Origin: Hippasteria phrygiana
Taxonomy: Eukaryota; Echinodermata; Asteroidea; Valvatida; Goniasteridae
DNA: 64,000 bases
Assembly: GCA_037893225.1 (NCBI GenBank)
Contig: JAZGUH010000326.1
Location: 1,364,001-1,428,000, forward strand
Direction of reading: 5' to 3'
Shown here piece after piece: positions 26,679-39,169 of the stretch. Position 1 is the first letter of the stretch. The number at the start of each line of letters is the position of its first letter. The notes below the pieces were generated by a model, which worked only from the letters and a program-made list of their open reading frames with translations, had not been told where the DNA came from and did no database searches. Both the position numbers and the translations under genes were made by a program.

Positions 26679-28992
26679 ATGAAATATAAACCAAAAACAG
26701 TAATTTTGACATGTATGGATAGCTTAGATCTGGCGCTACATGTTGCAATTATCGGCGGCTTCTTAGAGTTAAAACTTGTGGAGAAAATTCAAACCTCGCA
26801 ATGTTTATTTTCTTTCCGGCCAACATCTGTGTACCTGTTACCGTCTATTTATTGCTCCATGCATGTCAAATTCGCTGGGGTATGGACTTGCTTTACTCAT
26901 TCATAATTGCATGAAATATCAACCAAATTCAGTAATTTTGACATGTATGGATAGCTTAGATCTGGCGCTACATGTTGCAATTATCGGCGGCTTCTTAGAG
27001 TTAACACTTGTGGAGAAAATTCAAACCTCGCAATGTTTATTTTCTTTCCGGCCAACATCTGTGTACATATTACTGTCTATTTATTGCTCCGTGCATGTCA
27101 AATTCCCTAGGGTATGGACTTGCTTTATTCATTCATAATTGCATGAAATATCAACCAAATGCAGTAATTTTGACATGTATTGATAGCTTAGATCTGGCGC
27201 TACATGTTGCAATCATCGGCGGCTTCTTAGAGTTAAAACTTGTGGAGAAAATTCAAACCTCGCAATGTTTATTTTCTTTCCGGCCAACATCTGTGTACAT
27301 GTTACCGTCTATTTATTGCTCCATGCATGTCAAATTCCCTAGGTATGACTTGCTTTACTCATTCATAATTGCATGAAATATAAACCAAATACAGTAATTT
27401 TGACATGTATGGATAGCTTAGATATGGCGCTACATGTTGCAATTATCGGCGGCTTCTTAGAGTTAACACTTGTGGAGAAAATTCAAACCTCGCAATGTTT
27501 ATTTTCTTTTCGGCCAACATCTGTGTACATATTACCGTCTATTTATTGCTCCATGCATGTCAAATTCCCTGGGGTATGGACTTGCTTTATTCATTCATAA
27601 TTGCATGAAATATCAACCAAATGCAGTAATTTTGACATGTATGGATAGCTTAGATCTGGCGCTACATGTTGTAATTATCGGCGGCTTCTTAGAGTTAACA
27701 CTTGTGGAGAAAATTCAAACCTCGCAATGTTTATTTTCTTTCCGGCCAACATCTGTGTACATATTACCGTCTATTTATTGCTCCATGCATGTCAAATTCC
27801 CTAGGGTATGGACTTGCTTTATTCATTCATAATTGCATGAAATATCAACCAAATGCAGTAATTTTTACATGTATGGATAGCTTAGATCTGGCGCTACATG
27901 TTGCAATCATCGGCGGCTTCTTAGAGTTAAAACTTGTGGAGAAAATTCAAACCTCGCAATGTTTATTTTCTTTCCGGCCAACATCTGTGTACATGTTACC
28001 GTCTATTTATTGCTCCATGCATGTCAAATTCCCTAGGTATGACTTGATTTACTCATTCATAATTGCATGAAATATAAACCAAATACAGTAATTTTGACAT
28101 GTATGGATAGCTTAGATCTGGCGCTACATGTTGCAATTATCGGCGGCTTATTAGAGTTAAAACTTGTGGAAAAAATTCAAACCTCGCAATGTTTATTTTC
28201 TTTCCGGCCAACATCTGTGTACCTGTTACCGTCTATTTATTGCTCCATGCATGTCAAATTCCCTGGGGTATGGACTTGCTTTACTCATTCATAATTGCAT
28301 GAAATATCAACCAAATTCAGTAATTTTGACATGTATGGATAGCTTAGATCTGGCGCTACATGTTGCAATCATCGGCGGCTTCTTAGAGTTAAAACTTGAG
28401 GAGAAAATTCAAACCTCGCAATGTTTATTTTCTTTCCGGCCAACATCTGTGTACATGTTACCGTCTATTTATTGCTCCATGCATGTCAAATTCCCTGGGG
28501 TATGGACTTGCTTTACTCATTCATAATTGCATGAAATATCAACCAAATACAGTAATTTTGACATGTATGGATAGCTTAGATCTGGCGCTACATGTTGCAA
28601 TTATCGGCGGCTTCTTAGAGTTAACACTTGTGGAGAAAATTCAAACCTCGCAATGTTTATTTTCTTTTCGGCCAACATCTGTGTACATATTACCGTCTAT
28701 TTATTGCTCCATGCATGTCAAATTCCCTGGGGTATGGACTTGCTTTATTCATTCATAATTGCATGAAATATCAACCAAATGCAGTAATTTTGACATGTAT
28801 GGATAGCTTAGATCTGGCGCTACATGTTGCAATCATCGGCGGCTTCTTAGAGTTAAAACTTGTGGAGAAAATTCAAACCTCGCAATGTTTATTTTCTTTC
28901 CGGCCAACATCTGTGTACATGTTACCGTCTATTTATTGCTCCATGCATGTCAAATTCCCTAGGTATGACTTGCTTTACTCATTCATAATTGC
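26679..28992. repeat. Middle-domain HOR, copy 4, 10 monomers (2314 bp)
   Basis: There are two collapses. u8 and u9 are fused into one unit at 28299 (front T19 as in u8, back C72/A95/A101 as in u9), and u11-u13 are reduced to one chimera at 28763. It belongs to the copy-1 lineage by TTCGCTGGGG, CTCCGTGC, TTTTTACAT and TGGAAAAAATT. Private changes are TGTATTGATAG at about 27180 and CTTGATTTACTC at about 28045. Confidence 0.88.
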
Positions 28993-31900
28993 ATGAAATA
29001 TAAACCAAAAACAGTAATTTTGACATGTATGGATAGCTTAGATCTGGCGCTACATGTTGCAATTATCGGCGGCTTCTTAGAGTTAAAACTTGTGGAGAAA
29101 ATTCAAACCTCGCAATGTTTATTTTCTTTCCGGCCAACATCTGTGTACCTGTTACCGTCTATTTATTGCTCCATGCATGTCAAATTCGCTGGGGTATGGA
29201 CTTGCTTTACTCATTCATAATTGCATGAAATATCAACCAAATTCAGTAATTTTGACATGTATGGATAGCTTAGATCTGGCGCTACATGTTGCAATTATCG
29301 GCGGCTTCTTAGAGTTAACACTTGTGGAGAAAATTCAAACCTCGCAATGTTTATTTTCTTTCCGGCCAACATCTGTGTACATATTACTGTCTATTTATTT
29401 CTCCGTGCATGTCAAATTCCCTAGGGTATGGACTTGCTTTATTCATTCATAATTGCATGAAATATCAACCAAATGCAGTAATTTTGACATGTATGGATAG
29501 CTTAGATCTGGCGCTACATGTTGCAATCATCGGCGGCTTCTTAGAGTTAAAACTTGTGGAGAAAATTCAAACCTCGCAATGTTTATTTTCTTTCCGGCCA
29601 ACATCTGTGTACATGTTACCGTCTATTTATTGCTCCATGCATGTCAAATTCCCTAGGTATGACTTGCTTTACTCATTCATAATTGCATGAAATATAAACC
29701 AAATACAGTAATTTTGACATGTATGGATAGCTTAGATATGGCGCTACATGTTGCAATTATCGGCGGCTTCTTAGAGTTAACACTTGTGGAGAAAATTCAA
29801 ACCTCGCAATGTTTATTTTCTTTTCGGCCAACATCTGTGTACATATTACCGTCTATTTATTGCTCCATGCATGTCAAATTCCCTGGGGTATGGACTTGCT
29901 TTATTCATTCATAATTGCATGAAATATCAACCAAATGCAGTAATTTTGACATGTATGGATAGCTTAGATCTGGCGCTACATGTTGTAATTATCGGCGGCT
30001 TCTTAGAGTTAACACTTGTGGAGAAAATTCAAACCTCGCAATGTTTATTTTCTTTCCGGCCAACATCTGTGTACATATTACCGTCTATTTATTGCTCCAT
30101 GCATGTCAAATTCCCTAGGGTATGGACTTGCTTTATTCATTCATAATTGCATGAAATATCAACCAAATGCAGTAATTTTTACATGTATGGATAGCTTAGA
30201 TCTGGCGCTACATGTTGCAATCATCGGCGGCTTCTTAGAGTTAAAACTTGTGGAGAAAATTCAAACCTCGCAATGTTTATTTTCTTTCCGGCCAACATCT
30301 GTGTACATGTTACCGTCTATTTATTGCTCCATGCATGTCAAATTCCCTAGGTATGACTTGCTTTACTCATTCATAATTGCATGAAATATAAACCAAATAC
30401 AGTAATTTTGACATGTATGGATAGCTTAGATCTGGCGCTACATGTTGCAATTATCGGCGGCTTATTAGAGTTAAAACTTGTGGAAAAAATTCAAACCTCG
30501 CAATGTTTATTTTCTTTCCGGCCAACATCTGTGTACCTGTTACCGTCTATTTATTGCTCCATGCATGTCAAATTCCCTGGGGTATGGACTTGCTTTACTC
30601 ATTCATAATTGCATGAAATATCAACCAAATTCAGTAATTTTGACATGTATGGATAGCTTAGATCTGGCGCTACATGTTGCAATTATCGGCGGCTTCTTAG
30701 AGTCAACACTTGTGGAGAAAATTCAAACCTCGCAATGTTTATTTTCTTTCCGGCCAACATCTGTGTACATATTACCGTCTATTTATTGCTCCATGCATGT
30801 CAAATTCCCTGGGGTATGACTTGCTTTACTCATTCATAATTGCATGAAATATAAACCAAATGCAGTAATTTTGACATGTATGGATAGCTTAGATCTGGCG
30901 CTACATGTTGCAATCATCGGCGGCTTCTTAGAGTTAAAACTTGAGGAGAAAATTCAAACCTCGCAATGTTTATTTTCTTTCCGGCCAACATCTGTGTACA
31001 TGTTACCGTCTATTTATTGCTCCATGCATGTCAAATTCCCTGGGGTATGGACTTGCTTTACTCATTCATAATTGCATGAAATATCAACCAAATACAGTAA
31101 TTTTGACATGTATGGATAGCTTAGATCTGGCGCTACATGTTGCAATTATCGGCGGCTTCTTAGAGTTAACACTTGTGGAGAAAATTCAAACCTCGCAATG
31201 TTTATTTTCTTTTCGGCCAACATCTGTGTACATATTACCGTCTATTTATTGCTCCATGCATGTCAAATTCCCTGGGGTATGGACTTGCTTTATTCATTCA
31301 TAATTGCATGAAATATCAACCAAATGCAGTAATTTTGACATGTATGGATAGCTTAGATCTGGCGCTACATGTTGTAATTATCGGCGGCTTCTTAGAGTTA
31401 ACACTTGTGGAGAAAATTCAAACCTCGCAATGTTTATTTTCTTTCCGGCCAACATCTGTGTACATGTTACCGTCTATTTATTGCTCCATGCATGTCAAAT
31501 TCCCTAGGTATGACTTGCTTTACTCATTCATAATTGCATGAAATATAAACCAAATACAGTAATTTTGACATGTATGGATAGCTTAGATCTGGCGCTACAT
31601 GTTGCAATCATCGGCGGCTTCTTAGAGTTAAAACTTGTGGAGAAAATTCAAACCTCGCAATGTTTATTTTCTTTCCGGCCAACATCTGTGTACATGTTAC
31701 CGTCTATTTATTGCTCCATGCATGTCAAATTCCCTAGGGTATGACTTGCTTTACTCATTCATAATTGCATGAAATATAAACCAAATACAGTAATTTTGAC
31801 ATGTATGGATAGCTTAGATCTGGCGCTACATGTTGCAATCATCGGCGGCTTCTTAGAGTTAAAACTTGTGGAGAAAATTCAAACCTCGCAATGTTTATTT

Positions 31901-31998
31901 TCTTTCCGGCCAACATCTGTGTACATGTTACCGTCTATTTATTGCTCCATGCATGTCAAATTCCCTAGGTATGACTTGCTTTACTCATTCATAATTGC
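28993..31998. repeat. Middle-domain HOR, copy 5, 13 monomers (3006 bp)
   Basis: This is a complete 13-unit copy with exactly the same length as copy 1, 10408 bp away, and all of its lineage markers. One private change is TATTTCTCC (near 29400). Copies 4 and 5 are adjacent and of the same lineage, so copy 4 can be read as copy 5 minus three monomers. Confidence 0.9.
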
Positions 31999-34543
31999 AT
32001 GAAATATAAACCAAAAACAGTAATTTTGACATGTATGGATAGCTTAGATCTGGCGCTACATGTTGCAATTATCGGCGGCTTCTTAGAGTTAAAACTTGTG
32101 GAGAAAATTCAAACCTCGCAATGTTTATTTTCTTTCCGGCCAACATCTGTGTACCTGTTACCGTCTATTTATTGCTCCATGCATGTCAAATTCCCTGGGG
32201 TATGGACTTGCTTTACTGATTCATAATTGCATGAAATATCAACCAAATTCAGTAATTTTGACATGTATGGATAGCTTAGATCTGGCGCTACATGTTGCAA
32301 TTATCGGCGGCTTCTTAGAGTTAACACTTGTGGAGAAAATTCAAACCTCGCAATGTTTATTTTCTTTCCGGCCAACATCTGTGTACATATTACTGTCTAT
32401 TTATTGCTCCATGCATGTCAAATTCCCTAGGGTATGGACTTGCTTTATTCATTCATAATTGCATGAAATATCAACCAAATGCAGTAATTTTGACATGTAT
32501 GGATAGCTTAGATCTGGCGCTACATGTTGCAATCATCGGCGGCTTCTTAGAGTTAAAACTTGTGGAGAAAATTCAAACCTCGCAATGTTTATTTTCTTTC
32601 CGGCCAACATCTGTGTACATGTTACCGTCTATTTATTGCTCCATGCATGTCAAATTCCCTAGGTATGACTTGCTTTACTCATTCATAATTGCATGAAATA
32701 TAAACCAAATACAGTAATTTTGACATGTATGGATAGCTTAGATATGGCGCTACATGTTGCAATTATCGGCGGCTTCTTAGAGTTAACACTTGTGGAGAAA
32801 ATTCAAACCTCGCAATGTTTATTTTCTTTTCGGCCAACATCTGTGTACATATTACCGTCTATTTATTGCTCCATGCATGTCAAATTCCCTGGGGTATGGA
32901 CTTGCTTTATTCATTCATAATTGCATGAAATATCAACCAAATGCAGTAATTTTGACATGTATGGATAGCTTAGATCTGGCGCTACATGTTGTAATTATCG
33001 GCGGCTTCTTAGAGTTAACACTTGTGGAGAAAATTCAAACCTCGCAATGTTTATTTTCTTTCCGGCCAACATCTGTGTACATATTACCGTCTATTTATTG
33101 CTCCATGCATGTCAAATTCCCTAGGGTATGGACTTGCTTTATTCATTCATAATTGCATGAAATATCAACCAAATGCAGTAATTTTGACATGTATGGATAG
33201 CTTAGATCTGGCGCTACATGTTGCAATCATCGGCAGCTTCTTAGAGTTAAAACTTGTGGAGAAAATTCAAACCTCGCAATGTTTATTTTCTTTCCGGCCA
33301 ACATCTGTGTACATGTTACCGTCTATTTATTGCTCCATGCATGTCAAATTCCTTAGGTATGACTTGCTTTACTCATTCATAATTGCATGAAATATAAACC
33401 AAATACAGTAATTTTGACATGTATGGATAGCTTAGATCTGGCGCTACATGTTGCAATTATCGGCGGCTTATTAGAGTTAAAACTTGTGGAGAAAATTCAA
33501 ACCTCGCAATGTTTATTTTCTTTCCGGCCAACATCTGTGTACCTGTTACCGTCTATTTATTGCTCCATGCATGTCAGATTCCCTGGGGTATGGACTTGCT
33601 TTACTCATTCATAATTGCATGAAATATCAACCAAATTCAGTAATTTTGACATGTATGGATAGCTTAGATCTGGCGCTACATGTTGCAATTATCGGCGGCT
33701 TCTTAGAGTCAACACTTGTGGAGAAAATTCAAACCTCGCAATGTTTATTTTCTTTCCGGCCAACATCTGTGTACATATTACCGTCTATTTATTGCTCCAT
33801 GCATGTCAAATTCCCTGGGGTATGACTTGCTTTACTCATTCATAATTGCATGAAATATAAACCAAATGCAGTAATTTTGACATGTATGGATAGCTTAGAT
33901 CTGGCGCTACATGTTGCAATCATCGGCGGCTTCTTAGAGTTAAAACTTGAGGAGAAAATTCAAACCTCGCAATGTTTATTTTCTTTCCGGCCAACATCTG
34001 TGTACATGTTACCGTCTATTTATTGCTCCATGCATGTCAAATTCCCTGGGGTATGGACTTGCTTTACTCATTCATAATTGCATGAAATATCAACCAAATA
34101 CAGTAATTTTGACATGTATGGATAGCTTAGATCTGGCGCTACATGTTGCAATTATCGGCGGCTTCTTAGAGTTAACACTTGTGGAGAAAATTCAAACCTC
34201 GCAATGTTTATTTTCTTTTCGGCCAACATCTGTGTACATATTACCGTCTATTTATTGCTCCATGCATGTCAAATTCCCTGGGGTATGGACTTGCTTTATT
34301 CATTCATAATTGCATGAAATATCAACCAAATGCAGTAATTTTGACATGTATGGATAGCTTAGATCTGGCGCTACATGTTGTAATTATCGGCGGCTTCTTA
34401 GAGTTAACACTTGTGGAGAAAATTCAAACCTCGCAATGTTTATTTTCTTTCCGGCCAACATCTGTGTACATGTTACCGTCTATTTATTGCTCCATGCATG
34501 TCAAATTCCCTAGGTATGACTTGCTTTACTCATTCATAATTGC
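31999..34543. repeat. Middle-domain HOR, copy 6, 11 monomers (2545 bp)
   Basis: u1 to u11 are present and u12 and u13 are absent. GGCAGC at 33235 and CCTTAGG place it with copies 2 and 3. Private changes are TTTACTGATTC (near 32218) and GTCAGATTCC (near 33577). From here on u1 has lost the AAAAACAG form in the following copies. Confidence 0.86.
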
Positions 34544-37088
34544 ATGAAATATAAACCAAATACAGTAATTTTGACATGTATGGATAGCTTAGATCTGGCG
34601 CTACATGTTGCAATTATCGGCGGCTTCTTAGAGTTAAAACTTGTGGAGAAAATTCAAACCTCGCAATGTTTATTTTCTTTCCGGCCAACATCTGTGTACC
34701 TGTTACCGTCTATTTATTGCTCCATGCATGTCAAATTCCCTGGGGTATGGACTTGCTTTACTCATTCATAATTGCATGAAATATCAACCAAATTCAGTAA
34801 TTTTGACATGTATGGATAGCTTAGATCTGGCGCTACATGTTGCAATTATCGGCGGCTTCTTAGAGTTAACACTTGTGGAGAAAATTCAAACCTCGCAATG
34901 TTTATTTTCTTTCCGGCCAACATCTGTGTACATATTACTGTCTATTTATTGCTCCATGCATGTCAAATTCCCTAGGGTATGGACTTGCTTTATTCATTCA
35001 TAATTGCATGAAATATCAACCAAATGCAGTAATTTTGACATGTATGGATAGCTTAGATCTGGCGCTACATGTTGCAATCATCGGCGGCTTCTTAGAGTTA
35101 AAACTTGTGGAGAAAATTCAAACCTCGCAATGTTTATTTTCTTTCCGGCCAACATCTGTGTACATGTTACCGTCTATTTATTGCTCCATGCATGTCAAAT
35201 TCCCTAGGTATGACTTGCTTTACTCATTCATAATTGCATGAAATATAAACCAAATACAGTAATTTTGACATGTATGGATAGCTTAGATATGGCGCTACAT
35301 GTTGCAATTATCGGCGGCTTCTTAGAGTTAACACTTGTGGAGAAAATTCAAACCTCGCAATGTTTATTTTCTTTTCGGCCAACATCTGTGTACATATTAC
35401 CGTCTATTTATTGCTCCATGCATGTCAAATTCCCTGGGGTATGGACTTGCTTTATTCATTCATAATTGCATGAAATATCAACCAAATGCAGTAATTTTGA
35501 CATGTATGGATAGCTTAGATCTGGCGCTACATGTTGTAATTATCGGCGGCTTCTTAGAGTTAACACTTGTGGAGAAAATTCAAACCTCGCAATGTTTATT
35601 TTCTTTCCGGCCAACATCTGTGTACATATTACCGTCTATTTATTGCTCCATGCATGTCAAATTCCCTTGGGTATGGACTTGCTTTATTCATTCATAATTG
35701 CATGAAATATCAACCAAATGCAGTAATTTTGACATGTATGGATAGCTTAGATCTGGCGCTACATGTTGCAATCATCGGCGGCTTCTTAGAGTTAAAACTT
35801 GTGGAGAAAATTCAAACCTCGCAATGTTTATTTTCTTTCCGGCCAACATCTGTGTACATGTTACCGTCTATTTATTGCTCCATGCATGTCAAATTCCCTA
35901 GGTATGACTTGCTTTACTCATTCATAATTGCATGAAATATAAACCAAATACAGTAATTTTGACATGTATGGATAGCTTAGATCTGGCGCTACATGTTGCA
36001 ATTATCGGCGGCTTATTAGAGTTAAAACTTGTGGAGAAAATTCAAACCTCGCAATGTTTATTTTCTTTCCGGCCAACATCTGTGTACCTGTTACCGTCTA
36101 TTTATTGCTCCATGCATGTCAAATTCCCTGGGGTATGGACTTGCTTTACTCATTCATAATTGCATGAAATATCAACCAAATTCAGTAATTTTGACATGTA
36201 TGGATAGCTTAGATCTGGCGCTACATGTTGCAATTATCGGCGGCTTCTTAGAGTCAACACTTGTGGAGAAAATTCAAACCTCGCAATGTTTATTTTCTTT
36301 CCGGCCAACATCTGTGTACATATTACCGTCTATTTATTGCTCCATGCATGTCAAATTCCCTGGGGTATGACTTGCTTTACTCATTCATAATTGCATGAAA
36401 TATAAACCAAATGCAGTAATTTTGACATGTATGGATAGCTTAGATCTGGCGCTACATGTTGCAATCATCGGCGGCTTCTTAGAGTTAAAACTTGAGGAGA
36501 AAATTCAAACCTCGCAATGTTTATTTTCTTTCCGGCCAACATCTGTGTACATGTTACCGTCTATTTATTGCTCCATGCATGTCAAATTCCCTGGGGTATG
36601 GACTTGCTTTACTCATTCATAATTGCATGAAATATCAACCAAATACAGTAATTTTGACATGTATGGATAGCTTAGATCTGGCGCTACATGTTGCAATTAT
36701 CGGCGGCTTCTTAGAGTTAACACTTGTGGAGAAAATTCAAACCTCGCAATGTTTATTTTCTTTTCGGCCAACATCTGTGTACATATTACCGTCTATTTAT
36801 TGCTCCATGCATGTCAAATTCCCTGGGGTATGGACTTGCTTTATTCATTCATAATTGCATGAAATATCAACCAAATGCAGTAATTTTGACATGTATGGAT
36901 AGCTTAGATCTGGCGCTACATGTTGTAATTATCGGCGGCTTCTTAGAGTTAACACTTGTGGAGAAAATTCAAACCTCGCAATGTTTATTTTCTTTCCGGC
37001 CAACATCTGTGTACATGTTACCGTCTATTTATTGCTCCATGCATGTCAAATTCCCTAGGTATGACTTGCTTTACTCATTCATAATTGC
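34544..37088. repeat. Middle-domain HOR, copy 7, 11 monomers (2545 bp)
   Basis: This has the same length and order as copy 6, but its first unit carries AAATACAG (A19) with T72, A95 and C157, a fusion of the u12 or u13 front with the u1 back. u6 has neither GGCAGC nor TTTTTACAT. A private linker CCCTTGGGT lies in u5 (near 35667). Confidence 0.86.
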
Positions 37089-38245
37089 ATGAAATATAAA
37101 CCAAATACAGTAATTTTGACATGTATGGATAGCTTAGATCTGGCGCTACATGTTGCAATTATCGGCGGCTTCTTAGAGTTAAAACTTGTGGAGAAAATTC
37201 AAACCTCGCAATGTTTATTTTCTTTCCGGCCAACATCTGTGTACCTGTTACCGTCTATTTATTGCTCCATGCATGTCAAATTCCCTGGGGTATGGACTTG
37301 CTTTACTCATTCATAATTGCATGAAATATCAACCAAATTCAGTAATTTTGACATGTATGGATAGCTTAGATCTGGCGCTACATGTTGCAATTATCGGCGG
37401 CTTCTTAGAGTCAACACTTGTGGAGAAAATTCAAACCTCGCAATGTTTATTTTCTTTCCGGCCAACATCTGTGTACATATTACCGTCTATTTATTGCTCC
37501 ATGCATGTCAAATTCCCTGGGGTATGACTTGCTTTACTCATTCATAATTGCATGAAATATAAACCAAATGCAGTAATTTTGACATGTATGGATAGCTTAG
37601 ATCTGGCGCTACATGTTGCAATCATCGGCGGCTTCTTAGAGTTAAAACTTGAGGAGAAAATTCAAACCTCGCAATGTTTATTTTCTTTCCGGCCAACATC
37701 TGTGTACATGTTACCGTCTATTTATTGCTCCATGCATGTCAAATTCCCTGGGGTATGGACTTGCTTTACTCATTCATAATTGCATGAAATATCAACCAAA
37801 TACAGTAATTTTGACATGTATGGATAGCTTAGATCTGGCGCTACATGTTGCAATTATCGGCGGCTTCTTAGAGTTAACACTTGTGGAGAAAATTCAAACC
37901 TCGCAATGTTTATTTTCTTTTCGGCCAACATCTGTGTACATATTACCGTCTATTTATTGCTCCATGCATGTCAAATTCCCTGGGGTATGGACTTGCTTTA
38001 TTCATTCATAATTGCATGAAATATCAACCAAATGCAGTAATTTTGACATGTATGGATAGCTTAGATCTGGCGCTACATGTTGTAATTATCGGCGGCTTCT
38101 TAGAGTTAACACTTGTGGAGAAAATTCAAACCTCGCAATGTTTATTTTCTTTCCGGCCAACATCTGTGTACATGTTACCGTCTATTTATTGCTCCATGCA
38201 TGTCAAATTCCCTAGGTATGACTTGCTTTACTCATTCATAATTGC
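37089..38245. repeat. Middle-domain HOR, copy 8, 5 monomers (1157 bp)
   Basis: Only the fused first unit, u8, u9, u10 and u11 remain. The unit at 37089 joins directly to a C92 unit at 37321, so six monomers (u2 to u7) are missing. u2 and u8 both start with T19, which could have provided the register for the exchange. Confidence 0.86.
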
Positions 38246-39169
38246 ATGAAATATAAACCAAATACAGTAATTTTGACATGTATGGATAGCTTAGATCTGG
38301 CGCTACATGTTGCAATTATCGGCGGCTTCTTAGAGTTAAAACTTGTGGAGAAAATTCAAACCTCGCAATGTTTATTTTCTTTCCGGCCAACATCTGTGTA
38401 CCTGTTACCGTCTATTTATTGCTCCATGCATGTCAAATTCCCTGGGGTATGGACTTGCTTTACTCATTCATAATTGCATGAAATATCAACCAAATTCAGT
38501 AATTTTGACATGTATGGATAGCTTAGATCTGGCGCTACATGTTGCAATTATCGGCGGTTTCTTAGAGTTAACACTTGTGGAGAAAATTCAAACCTCGCAA
38601 TGTTTATTTTCTTTCCGGCCAACATCTGTGTACATATTACTGTCTATTTATTGCTCCATGCATGTCAAATTCCCTAGGGTATGGACTTGCTTTATTCATT
38701 CATAATTGCATGAAATATCAACCAAATGCAGTAATTTTGACATGTATGGATAGCTTAGATCTGGCGCTACATGTTGCAATCATCGGCGGCTTCTTAGAGT
38801 TAAAACTTGTGGAAAAATTCAAACCTCGCAATGTTTATTTTCTTTCCGGCCAACATCTGTGTACATGTTACCGTCTATTTATTGCTCCATGCATGTCAAA
38901 TTCCCTAGGGTATGACTTGCTTTACTCATTCATAATTGCATGAAATATAAACCAAATACAGTAATTTTGACATGTATGGATAGCTTAGATCTGGCGCTAC
39001 ATGTTGCAATCATCGGCGGCTTCTTAGAGTTAAAACTTGTGGAGAAAATTCAAACCTCGCAATGTTTATTTTCTTTCCGGCCAACATCTGTGTACATGTT
39101 ACCGTCTATTTATTGCTCCATGCATGTCAAATTCCCTAGGTATGACTTGCTTTACTCATTCATAATTGC
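38246..39169. repeat. Middle-domain HOR, truncated last copy, 4 monomers (924 bp)
   Basis: The fused first unit, u2, u3 and a u13-like unit are present, and then the domain ends. u2 carries GGCGGTTTC. The u3 unit has a single-base deletion, annotated separately. The next unit, at 39170, starts as u1 (AAAAACAG) but finishes with ATATTACC and an AGGG linker, which marks the change into the second bridge. Confidence 0.82.
38710..38939. repeat. Monomer with single-base deletion outside the linker
   Basis: GTGGAGAAAATTC reads GTGGAAAAATTC at about 38809-38820, a loss of the G at position 105. With its one-base-short linker the unit is 230 bp. It is the only length change outside the G-run linker that I found in 276 monomers. 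It merges two open frames and therefore gives a unique translation, but I see no sign that anything here is translated. Confidence 0.85.

Noticed and set aside
38710..38939. A fused 122-codon gene created by the single-base deletion
   Set aside because: The altered frame is only the normal open frame joined to another normal open frame of the repeat after a one-base loss. There is no evidence of expression or selection.
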